DNA of 34,449 bases. It comes from a virus. Every line of letters starts with the position of its first letter. Position 1 is the stretch's first letter. Of this stretch, positions 9,209 through 16,233 are shown one piece after another. The DNA lies in the IMG/VR virus record IMGVR_UViG_3300032420_000056, positions 1 to 34,449 of that record; one strand, 5' to 3'. Position numbers and translations under genes: made by a program. Under the pieces are notes generated by a model. It was given only the letters and a program-made list of their open reading frames with translations, made no database searches and had not been told where the DNA came from.

Positions 9209-10450
9209 TTACGGGCGGGCACCCTTGTTGACCAACAGCACGCCGCCATCAGACTCGTAATTCAAGTCCAAAGTCAACTTCTGCTGCACGCGGCCCTGGA
9301 AACCAGGCAACGTGAACTTTGCATCCGGCACATGCAACGTCTTCAACACGGCACCAGTCACCGGAGACTTGATCACAATATAGAGCGGAAGCGGAACCCG
9401 CTGCATAGCTCCAATGGCTTCCTGCAAAGTTGCTACACCCGTAATGACCTGCAACTTTTTGAGCAAGTCAGCCGGATTCTTCGGCTTAATCGTGATGGAA
9501 CCATTGACCTCAGGAACATCATAATCCTGCTCAACAATGGTGTGGTTACCCATCTCTTCATCCTTCTCAAGAGTGGCCTTCCAGTCCACGGTTGCCGTCT
9601 GCACGCCAGTCCACAAGAACGCGTCAGTCTTTCCACCGATGTAAACCAAAACATCGCGACCACGCACAGCAGCCGGACGAAGCGCACTAGCGACAGCGTG
9701 ACTGGCTTGCGGATAGTTCGCAACAGCATCACTGGTGTAAGCGACACGAATCTGGTCAGTGACCTTCACCGCCGCCAACACCGTAACGGTGACAGCCTTC
9801 GCGGCAACGCCTGCACCGACAGTCTCGGTGTAGTCCACGCCGTAACGCAGACGTTGACCCGACTTGAGGCTGACTTCCAGCACATACCGGACACCAGTGT
9901 TCGTGTCACCGTTATATGGGAACGCCGGATGAGCCAACACGACAGCCTGATTAGGGGTGTTCGTGCCTGTCGCCATTTCAATGTAGGTGGAGCCAGGGTT
10001 GTAAAACAGGCTGTCACCCTTCAAACTGACGCTCAGGCTCGTGTTGTCGTTGAAGCCAAACTTGTAGGAAAGCGACTCCACAACAAGGTGAGGTGCCAGC
10101 ACAGAGAAAGGCGCGTCATATTTGTTTGCGTCAGACTTGCCCTTCTTGAACTGGCCCGCAACATCGAGCGGCAGACATGTGTTCATGTCGTACTCGTGGC
10201 CGTCAACATCAGTCAGATAGTCGCTGCCAACAAGCAACGATTCCGTCTCCGTTGACACGTCGAACGATTCCAGGGTGTAGCTCAGGTCTGGGGTGTTCAG
10301 AACGGTGCCGACTGACTGGTAGTTACCCAGTTCGTAAATCTTGTCTGTCTGAATGTTGATCTGTCCTGGCCCGCCAGACTGAATGCGGTCGAACAGCACC
10401 TGATTCCCAACAGAGATTAGGTCACCCGACTTGATCGCCAAGGTATTCAC
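9209..10450 (-). CDS. major tail tube protein
   Basis: A 413-residue protein located between the connector genes and the tail chaperone, where the tail tube gene normally sits. It is beta-rich and ends LTLDLNYESDGGVLLVNKGARP. Strand-loop patterns such as GVRYVLEVSLKSGQRLRYGVDYTE and TATVDWKATLEKDEEMGNHTIVE fit a tube protein with an inserted domain, since it is longer than the usual 150-250 residues. It starts with GTG after CGAAAGGGC. A stem-loop lies just upstream of the ribosome binding site. Confidence 0.78.
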   Translation of the reverse strand: MNTLAIKSGDLISVGNQVLFDRIQSGGPGQINIQTDKIYELGNYQSVGTVLNTPDLSYTLESFDVSTETESLLVGSDYLTDVDGHEYDMNTCLPLDVAGQFKKGKSDANKYDAPFSVLAPHLVVESLSYKFGFNDNTSLSVSLKGDSLFYNPGSTYIEMATGTNTPNQAVVLAHPAFPYNGDTNTGVRYVLEVSLKSGQRLRYGVDYTETVGAGVAAKAVTVTVLAAVKVTDQIRVAYTSDAVANYPQASHAVASALRPAAVRGRDVLVYIGGKTDAFLWTGVQTATVDWKATLEKDEEMGNHTIVEQDYDVPEVNGSITIKPKNPADLLKKLQVITGVATLQEAIGAMQRVPLPLYIVIKSPVTGAVLKTLHVPDAKFTLPGFQGRVQQKLTLDLNYESDGGVLLVNKGARP

Positions 10451-10586
10451 GCCCTTTCGTTTCGCCCTGCACAGGTCGCGAAACGCAGGCGGGGCTAGGT
10501 ATCGAGTGGGCGGTTCGCCCTACCTACATGAGTCGGACGGAAGCCAAAATAACAGGGCGTGGGAGCTTCGGAAATGTCAACCGATG
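10451..10586 (-). promoter_or_regulatory. leader region of the tail tube gene
   Basis: This is a 136-bp gap. On the minus strand TTGACA occurs twice, nine bases apart (GTTGACATCGGTTGACATT; the first overlaps the end of the preceding gene). A TGTTATTTT stretch lies 20-22 bp after the second, which is too far for a standard sigma-70 promoter. A short GGGCG/CGCCC hairpin and GGTATCGA on the plus strand at 10498-10505 are also present. I cannot call a definite promoter. Confidence 0.35.
10458..10485 (-). promoter_or_regulatory. stem-loop next to the tail tube ribosome binding site
   Basis: CGTTTCGC (10458-10465) pairs perfectly with GCGAAACG (10478-10485) around a 12-nt loop, ending 7 nt before the GTG. 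It borders the AAAGG of the Shine-Dalgarno. It may set translation or mRNA stability of the tail tube gene; no experiment is implied. Confidence 0.5.
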
Positions 10587-11252
10587 TCAACGGATACGGA
10601 TACCTGGCTGCGACTTGCCGACTAAACCACTGTTATCTAGGTGAACAAACGGAAGCCCGTGCTTGCGGAAATGTGGCTTGTAGAACCTGTTAAAGCCACG
10701 ACCCCTCAACTTGATGTTGGCATCTCTCAAGAAGTACAACCCCGCAGTACCTCTGGTACGAAAAGTCTTAGCTCTTTGTCCATGAGCAAGCGTCACCCAC
10801 AGCGGCCCCTTAGGGCCAATCGGCCCCACCTGCCCGTCTGGCCCTAACAGCAGATTCCTCCGCAACTGTGGCCCGCGCCCAAACTCGATTGCGCGCCAAT
10901 ACTGACTAGGACTGGTTGGTTCCCATCCGGGGCGGGAACGCTTATAAGTAGCTAACACTCTTTCGTCGCCAAATCCCCAACCGGCAGCCGAGTAAGTTGT
11001 CATCCTTGGGTCGCGTAACGCCTTTCTTAGACCCAGATCCGGCGCATAAGCCCGTGCCGCCGCCCTCTTAGAGATCAACTTTCTCATCAGTCCGTCATAG
11101 GCGTACCGCTGCATCGTGGCAGCCATGTCCCTATGTGCATCAAGAGTCGCTTCACGCAGCGAGTTGCCGATCCGGGCACGACCTACGGCTGGGCCATTGC
11201 GGTTGTATTTTACGAACGCAGCTCTGGCAATAGTGACTCTTCCGAATGCCAC
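10587..11252 (-). CDS. neck / minor capsid-like protein (HK97 gp10-like position)
   Basis: This 221-residue, very basic protein (about one residue in five is Arg or Lys) lies between a connector gene and the tail tube gene. The N-terminus (MAFGRVTIARAAFVKYNRNG) leads into a helical part (REATLDAHRDMAATMQRYAYDGLMRKL), then QYWRAIEFGRGPQLRRNLLLGPDG. The EFG motif and the helical start recall HK97-gp10-type head-tail joining proteins. The family assignment is by pattern and position only. GAGGGAAGG precedes the ATG by 11 nt. Confidence 0.55.
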   Translation of the reverse strand: MAFGRVTIARAAFVKYNRNGPAVGRARIGNSLREATLDAHRDMAATMQRYAYDGLMRKLISKRAAARAYAPDLGLRKALRDPRMTTYSAAGWGFGDERVLATYKRSRPGWEPTSPSQYWRAIEFGRGPQLRRNLLLGPDGQVGPIGPKGPLWVTLAHGQRAKTFRTRGTAGLYFLRDANIKLRGRGFNRFYKPHFRKHGLPFVHLDNSGLVGKSQPGIRIR

Positions 11253-11267
11253 AAGAAACCTTCCCTC

Positions 11268-11277
11268 AACGCGCGTT
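11268..11277. repeat. AACGCGCGTT palindrome in an intergenic gap
   Basis: An exact core within the 38-bp gap between two head-tail joining genes. It is the clearest copy lying outside coding sequence. Confidence 0.75.
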
Positions 11278-11290
11278 CAAACAGTCGTGT

Positions 11291-11797
11291 CTAATGAATC
11301 TGGGTAGCAATAGCGTCGATCGTGCGCTCTTCCCACGACTTACCCGCAGCCTGCGCACGCATCGAATACGCATCAACCATGTAAAACAAGTCAGCGCCGC
11401 CCTGCTGCAAATTCAACAACATTTGCCTCTTGCTGACCTGCAACATTCTCAACTGCTCAACAAGCAAACTCGCCGCCTGATCCTCCTCAAACACGGCACC
11501 GCCAGCCTCATACCTGACGTGAGTTTTACGATTCCGAAGCTCAGCAACAATCACCCGAGCATTCGCATACAACAACACAATCGACCGCTCGGCAGCAGTC
11601 ATATCAGGAGTGACAACACCAGCAACCTCCGTGAACCCCGACAACAAAGTGTCCATCTGGGCCTCACCCAAAGCGTCAGCCAACAACAAAGCCAACTCGG
11701 TATCAGTAGTTGTCGGGAACTCTGCAGCAAAAGCGCCAGGCACGGCCAGTAAACGCTTCAAGGCGGGAACAAGGTCTACCAGCGAAGTCGTCGTCAT
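11291..11797 (-). CDS. head-tail connector protein
   Basis: A 168-residue helical protein: MTTTSLVDLVPALKRLLAVPG, then TTDTELALLLADALGEAQMDTLLSG, VVTPDMTAAERSIVLLYANARVI and EQLRMLQVSKRQMLLNLQ. The pattern of an N-terminal segment, LLADALGEA and later AERSIVLLYA resembles the small helical adaptor that docks on the portal. The frame stays open to 11884, but the extra residues overlap the upstream gene and look unnatural, so ATG 11797 was chosen despite a weak Shine-Dalgarno. Confidence 0.6.
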   Translation of the reverse strand: MTTTSLVDLVPALKRLLAVPGAFAAEFPTTTDTELALLLADALGEAQMDTLLSGFTEVAGVVTPDMTAAERSIVLLYANARVIVAELRNRKTHVRYEAGGAVFEEDQAASLLVEQLRMLQVSKRQMLLNLQQGGADLFYMVDAYSMRAQAAGKSWEERTIDAIATQIH

Positions 11798-11846
11798 ACG
11801 CCAGTGTTCGACCCGTTCCCGCCCTGAACTACTGAAATGTATCCTG

Positions 11847-12614
11847 TCAGAGCATGAATCCCTGCAGGCGTTCCCCGGCGTCAATCATTTCCTGAACAAC
11901 CCGCTGAGTACCACCCACCCGATAACGCCTATCTACAAGATCCAACAACGAGTCATAGCGGGACTTACTCGCATGCTTCTCCGACATTGCCAGCAAACGC
12001 CGAACAACAATCTCAGACTCAATATCGTTAATGAACTCAACAAACGTGTCATCGTCGTCCAGTTTCAACACAGACAACAAATCATCATTCGTCATCGACC
12101 CCTGAACTTCATCACCCTGAACACAAATCAACATGCCATTCACGAACGGATCAAACTTGATGCCCTCATCGGGAATCAAATCCTGATTGTAACGCCGCTC
12201 CTCGACTGAAATCTGCAAGCGCCGCCCTGCACCCTTACCCCCGACGCGCTTGGCTTTCCAACCCCCATTGAGCGTGTCACGGACATGAATATAGACAGTG
12301 GCCTCAGTGACGGCTTCCCAAATCTCAACGACACGCATCTCCGAAAAGACTCCACGCTCGTCCTTGATTTCAGGCTGGAGCTGAACAGGCTGCTCGGGCT
12401 GCTCGACAGCTTGCTGCTTACGAGGACGGCCCCGCTTAGCGGGCGCAGGTGACTCAGGTGACTCAGGTGACTCAGACTCAGTGACCCCAGTGACAGGACT
12501 GGCCTGCCCAGACGAAGCGGCAGCGAGGGCGACATCACCGGCATCAGGCGGCGGGGACTGAATATCATGCGCCAACTCCTGCTCGACAACAGTTCCAGAC
12601 GTAGTGACAGACAT
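11847..12614 (-). CDS. unknown head-region protein with an AT-hook-like motif
   Basis: A 255-residue protein directly downstream of the major capsid gene. Residues 1-85 are disordered, with ESPESPESP repeats and KRGRPRK (60-66), the core of an AT-hook. Residues 95-255 form an ordered acidic domain (VVEIWEAVTEATVYIHVRDTL... to VVQEMIDAGERLQGF). AGGAG lies 8 nt before ATG 12614, which rules out the longer frame to 12767. I do not recognise the family; a head-associated role is inferred. The repeat is made of 9-bp GTGACTCAG units. Confidence 0.7.
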   Translation of the reverse strand: MSVTTSGTVVEQELAHDIQSPPPDAGDVALAAASSGQASPVTGVTESESPESPESPAPAKRGRPRKQQAVEQPEQPVQLQPEIKDERGVFSEMRVVEIWEAVTEATVYIHVRDTLNGGWKAKRVGGKGAGRRLQISVEERRYNQDLIPDEGIKFDPFVNGMLICVQGDEVQGSMTNDDLLSVLKLDDDDTFVEFINDIESEIVVRRLLAMSEKHASKSRYDSLLDLVDRRYRVGGTQRVVQEMIDAGERLQGFML

Positions 12615-12797
12615 GGGCTTGCTCCTAACAATTGGGCTAACAGGCGGTTGATCTAACACACAACTACTCGATACCCACTTAACGAAAACAGGCCCGGTGC
12701 GCAACCCGGCACGTTCAAAGCCCCCCTCACGACAACTCGCAAGAGGGGCTTTGAACGTGCGTTTCAACTGTCAATGAAACCCGAGAAGTAGATTTCT
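12615..12797 (-). promoter_or_regulatory. capsid downstream gap with long inverted repeat
   Basis: This 183-bp gap follows the major capsid gene. GCACGTTCAAAGCCCC (12709-12724) pairs perfectly with its complement at 12745-12760 around a 20-nt loop, a 16-bp stem. No T-run follows it on the minus strand, so it is not a canonical intrinsic terminator; it could shield the capsid mRNA 3' end. One arm overlaps the palindrome variant AACGTGCGTT (12754-12763). TGGGTATCGA lies at 12677-12668, 54 nt before the next start codon. Confidence 0.6.
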
Positions 12798-13766
12798 CTA
12801 CGGCGTTACCGTGCTATCGACAATGCGACGAGACTGTTCAGGCTTGTTGATAAGTCCACCAACATCACAACGAGTACGCGAATGGTAGTAATCCACCGTG
12901 TCCTCAATCCAAGTCTTCGTCAAAAGCCCACCGAAGCGAACAAACTTGCCGACAGTGCCACCGAACACCCAAAGCTCATTCGCAGGCAAGAACGAAAGAC
13001 CATCCTCATCCGCATAATGCTGCAAGCTCACAATGTTGGCACCGCGATAAGTACCCAGACGACCCTTCATGCGGATCTCTTCCAAAGCTTCCCAACCAAA
13101 ACCGGGGAAGTCCGAAATCTGATCCACAACGGCAGCCCGACCAATGATGGTCACAGGCACATTCTGGACACCATCGGGACGAATCGCATCCTTGACATCG
13201 CGAATCGCTGCATCAACAACAGTCTTCGTGATGCCAGCGACACCAACATGGTTAGGTGAACCAACCGGAACAGCGGCCTGCAACATCGAGAAAACGCGAC
13301 GATTGACCTCCGCTTCCAGACGGGCCTGACCAAGAGACACAATGTCAGAAATCGCTGTGGCGAAACCTGCACGCATCTTGTCTTCAAACTCCGAAACGTG
13401 GAACCCGAGAGTGTCCCGAGGAACTTCCCACTTCTCAGTGGTCAGTTGGCTCTCGTTGATGTAGCCACCGCGAGCGGTGTGATACACCTTCAAGCCACGA
13501 CGTTCAGTCAGGTGAACCCGATCAAACTCACCCACGCGCTCGGTGAGAATCCAGTCCGAGAAACTATTCCCGAACGTGAACCCGTAGTCCAAGAAACTCG
13601 ACACGTCCTGGGCCACCTGGCGGTGAAACGCCGGGTTGTCCCATTCCTTGCGGGCTTCCTCATTGAGCTTGTTAGCAAGCTCAATCTGCTCAGTAGACTC
13701 GGCCTGCCCAAAGGCGTTCGCCTTCCGTGACATTGCCATGAACGGCTTTGCAAATGTTGCGGTCAT
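12798..13766 (-). CDS. major capsid protein
   Basis: A 322-residue protein with the length, position (after scaffold and decoration genes) and composition of an HK97-fold shell protein. Helical N-terminus (EQIELANKLNEEARKEWDN), E-loop-like region (YHTARGGYINESQLTTEKWEVPRDTLGFHVSEFEDKMRAG), spine-helix-like FATAISDIVSLGQARLEAEVNRRVFSMLQAAV and a beta-rich C-terminal half. Shine-Dalgarno AGGAGGT lies 5 nt before the ATG, among the strongest in the window, fitting high expression. The fold is inferred without a search. Confidence 0.85.
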   Translation of the reverse strand: MTATFAKPFMAMSRKANAFGQAESTEQIELANKLNEEARKEWDNPAFHRQVAQDVSSFLDYGFTFGNSFSDWILTERVGEFDRVHLTERRGLKVYHTARGGYINESQLTTEKWEVPRDTLGFHVSEFEDKMRAGFATAISDIVSLGQARLEAEVNRRVFSMLQAAVPVGSPNHVGVAGITKTVVDAAIRDVKDAIRPDGVQNVPVTIIGRAAVVDQISDFPGFGWEALEEIRMKGRLGTYRGANIVSLQHYADEDGLSFLPANELWVFGGTVGKFVRFGGLLTKTWIEDTVDYYHSRTRCDVGGLINKPEQSRRIVDSTVTP

Positions 13767-13776
13767 CTCACACCTC

Positions 13777-14307
13777 CTAGGCAGTCAGAACCGCGTCAAC
13801 GCGGTTCGTAATCGGATTGACATCTAGGACTCGCGCAAGAACGCCAGCACCAGTTCCCTTAGCGAACTTGGCACCATCCCAAACAAGATCGTCACCGGCA
13901 ACAAGCCCGGCGATAGCCACCATCTCGCGGGCCGGAATGTTCCGACCGTCAATGCGAGTGATTGCTGCGTTGTTGCGAACCCAAAACTTGACGCCAGCGC
14001 CACCAGTGATGACAGCCAAGCGGGCGTTGTGCCCGATGCCCATCTGGTAACTGTCAAGCAGGTTCGCATCGCTTTGATAAATTGAACGATCCCACTCAAG
14101 TTCCTGAACGAGAAGCCCAACAACCCCAGGAACAGGAGCAGCATTAGCCGCTGCCTGCTTCATAAGGCCATCGTTAGCGTTGTCGATTTCAACGACGCTG
14201 CCAAGAAGGAAAGTGCCCAGGGCAGGAACTGCGTAACCGCCCTCAGACCAGCGCATGCTTTCGTTGGAACGGGTGAATCCAAAGTTGTAACCATAATCGC
14301 TTGCCAT
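13777..14307 (-). CDS. head decoration / capsid-associated protein
   Basis: This 176-residue protein lies between scaffold and major capsid genes. It is compact and beta-rich, with SEGGYAVPALGTFLLGSVVEIDNAN, VPGVVGLLVQELEWDRS and IPAREMVAIAGLVAGDDLVWDG, reminiscent of small trimeric capsid cement proteins. AGGAGGG lies 7 nt before the ATG. Its last codons contain a palindrome-like GAACCGCGT/ACGCGGTTC (13786-13805). The function is inferred from position and pattern. Confidence 0.6.
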   Translation of the reverse strand: MASDYGYNFGFTRSNESMRWSEGGYAVPALGTFLLGSVVEIDNANDGLMKQAAANAAPVPGVVGLLVQELEWDRSIYQSDANLLDSYQMGIGHNARLAVITGGAGVKFWVRNNAAITRIDGRNIPAREMVAIAGLVAGDDLVWDGAKFAKGTGAGVLARVLDVNPITNRVDAVLTA

Positions 14308-14322
14308 GATCTTCCCTCCTCT

Positions 14323-15015
14323 CTACTTCTCAGAACCGATGAAGGAACCGAGGAACTGACCGATGGTTGAGCCTGATTCAGCAGATGCCTCTTCGGGCTT
14401 AGGTATTGCGTTACCGCCGAAAGCCGCAGTCTCGCGGCCAGCGGGAGCAGCAGCTTCTTGATGCTTGCCAGCTTGCTCAGAACCCGCAACAGCAGGTGCC
14501 GTAGCAACAAGGTCAGCGATATTGGCGTTGAAGGACTCGTCGTCCATCTCAGCCCAACGCTGTGCCCGCTCAGCCGTGAAGTAAGAGTCAGGCAGATGGT
14601 TCGCCTTCTCCTTCATGGCCGCAACGCGCTCTTCCCTGCGTGCTTCGATCTCTTCCTTGTTGGCAAGTTCTTGCTTAAAGTCAGCAAGATCCTTTTCGGC
14701 GGTTTCTGCTCGTTGAACAGCGGTCGCCTTCCCTGCCTCTGTCACGTCCAGCGCCGCCTGCAACTGGGCCTTTTCAGCCTCAAGCCCAGTCACCTTCCCG
14801 GTAACAGTGGCGGTTTCCCGCTTGACTGCATCGGTAAGCAGCGCCAAGTGTTCGTCCTCCGTGAAGGTTCTTACAGTGATGTCGGCCACGGCGGATTCCT
14901 CCTTCGCATTCTGTGTGGATGATTCGGCTGAACACATGCCGCATTCATGTACGACACCGGCAGGGATTTGTCCCAGCAAGGTGTCGTGCATCTGCTGCAC
15001 AGTGGAGTCCGCCAT
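14323..15015 (-). CDS. capsid scaffold protein
   Basis: A scaffold by position and sequence: an acidic coiled-coil middle (TDAVKRETATVTGKVTGLEAEKAQLQ... to ADFKQELANKEEIEARREERVAAMK), a disordered Ala/Gly/Pro region and a short C-terminal segment (GSTIGQFLGSFIGSEK) that may contact the shell. The ATG at 15015 gives 230 residues but lacks a Shine-Dalgarno. An internal GTG at 14889 follows AAGGAGG with ideal spacing and gives 188 residues (VADITVRTFTED...). The N-terminal extension has a normal-looking coding pattern and a CGMC cysteine pair, so two products are possible. Confidence 0.8.
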   Translation of the reverse strand: MADSTVQQMHDTLLGQIPAGVVHECGMCSAESSTQNAKEESAVADITVRTFTEDEHLALLTDAVKRETATVTGKVTGLEAEKAQLQAALDVTEAGKATAVQRAETAEKDLADFKQELANKEEIEARREERVAAMKEKANHLPDSYFTAERAQRWAEMDDESFNANIADLVATAPAVAGSEQAGKHQEAAAPAGRETAAFGGNAIPKPEEASAESGSTIGQFLGSFIGSEK

Positions 15016-15075
15016 AACGGCTACACAGTCGGAACGAAGTGAAAATAAATAGCTTGAGAATTGGATTAGCGAAAA

Positions 15076-16011
15076 TCAGCCAAGGCTAAGACCGTAAGCG
15101 ACAACGCTTCCCATGAGCATTTCCCACTCAGAATCGCCCGTTCCTGCCAGCGCAGCGGAAGCGGCCTCGGCTGCCATTGGGCCAGCCTTCGACATGACAA
15201 TCGCGTTGGCCTCTTTCCAGCCAGGCTCAGCCGGTGGAACAACAACAGCGCCTCCGAGGAAACTTGGATTGACCATTCTTCGGGTACTTGAACGCGTGTT
15301 TATATGCTCACATGCCATGCCGAACTGGGCATCCATGTAGTTGAACGTCTGCTCACAGCCATTCGGGCCAGTGCATTGCACGGCCTCACTGACGCACTCC
15401 ATGCTCAAATTCAGCTTGCCCGTTTCTGAGGCCATGTCCAGCACGGCTGACTCGTCAGGCCAAATCCATTCCCATACTGAAGCCAATGTCGTGATGTGGG
15501 GATCAATCGGGGCAGCCGCCATTTGATTCCCAACGAACTGATCGGTGATACCGGAAGTCAAATGGGCATCAGCAATACTACCGATGATCTTGTGTGATTG
15601 ATGAATCCAGTTCAACGGGCCATGCTTGACGCCCATGTGACCGAACTGCAAGTCACCCGTTGTCCAACTGGCACCGTTCTCGTTAGGTGCCCCTGAGCCA
15701 ACGAACCTTCCAGCCACCCATTTGAAATACGGGTTCGACTGAGCCTGCTCCTGCCACTTGGCAGAAATATCCAAAGGGAGTTCCCTGGCAAGATCGAACC
15801 CATATTTCAAATGGGTGGCTGGGCCAGTAAACACGACACGGCCAGCGATCTCAGTGATGAACGAACCCGTACCGGCAGGCCCAGCCTGCACACTCGGGGC
15901 GCTCACACGGGCCTGCTCAGGTAACGCATACCGCAATCGCAGCCTGCGTTCTAATTCCAAATCCCAACCCTTGTTCAAAATTGTTTCGCTGCTCAAGTCA
16001 ACAACAGGCAT
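15076..16011 (-). CDS. probable capsid maturation protease
   Basis: A 311-residue protein between portal and scaffold genes, the usual place for the head protease. The segment FVGSGAPNENGASWTTGDLQ, then HGPLNWIHQSHKIIGSIADAHL, resembles actinophage head-maturation proteases, in which PNxNGxxW and a conserved N-W-x-H block occur. His residues at HMGVKHG and WIHQSHK are candidate catalytic residues. A Cys-rich stretch (MECVSEAVQCTGPNGCEQT) is unusual. The family call is from memory of pattern, not a search. Confidence 0.55.
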   Translation of the reverse strand: MPVVDLSSETILNKGWDLELERRLRLRYALPEQARVSAPSVQAGPAGTGSFITEIAGRVVFTGPATHLKYGFDLARELPLDISAKWQEQAQSNPYFKWVAGRFVGSGAPNENGASWTTGDLQFGHMGVKHGPLNWIHQSHKIIGSIADAHLTSGITDQFVGNQMAAAPIDPHITTLASVWEWIWPDESAVLDMASETGKLNLSMECVSEAVQCTGPNGCEQTFNYMDAQFGMACEHINTRSSTRRMVNPSFLGGAVVVPPAEPGWKEANAIVMSKAGPMAAEAASAALAGTGDSEWEMLMGSVVAYGLSLG

Positions 16012-16015
16012 ATCC

Positions 16016-16231
16016 CTATTTCCCTTCGGCTGGAATCTCGTAACTGTCGATCACCACTGGTGGCCTGGCTGCACGAACCCACTTGGAGGCTTTCTTACGC
16101 GCCCGCTTCTCGTTACGCGCGGCACCTTCGCGAAGCTTCGTGCCGTTCACGTCGTACACGGTGACCCATAAACCCCACCAGGGGCCACTCTCGATCTCGA
16201 CCCGGTAACTGGAACCCATCGTGGTCACCAT
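16016..16231 (-). CDS. small basic protein between portal and protease
   Basis: A 71-residue protein beginning MVTTMGSSYRVEIESGPWWGLWVTVYDVNGTKL. It has a beta-hairpin-like N-terminal half with several Trp residues and a basic helix (RNEKRARKKASKWVRAAR). The start is set at ATG 16231, just after the portal TGA; TTG 16237 is an alternative. I do not recognise it. Four bases separate its stop from the protease start, so it is part of the head operon. Confidence 0.6.
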   Translation of the reverse strand: MVTTMGSSYRVEIESGPWWGLWVTVYDVNGTKLREGAARNEKRARKKASKWVRAARPPVVIDSYEIPAEGK

Positions 16232-16233
16232 GA

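Noticed and set aside
8998-9249. Minus-strand frame of 83 codons across the tail tube/chaperone gap
   Set aside because: Overlaps two real genes, is Arg-rich, and lacks a ribosome binding site.
9332-10255. Plus-strand frame of 307 codons opposite the tail tube gene
   Set aside because: Basic, disordered-looking shadow of the minus-strand gene with stop-free antisense codons.
12615-12767. N-terminal extension of the post-capsid gene
   Set aside because: Runs through the inverted repeat; AGGAG supports ATG 12614.
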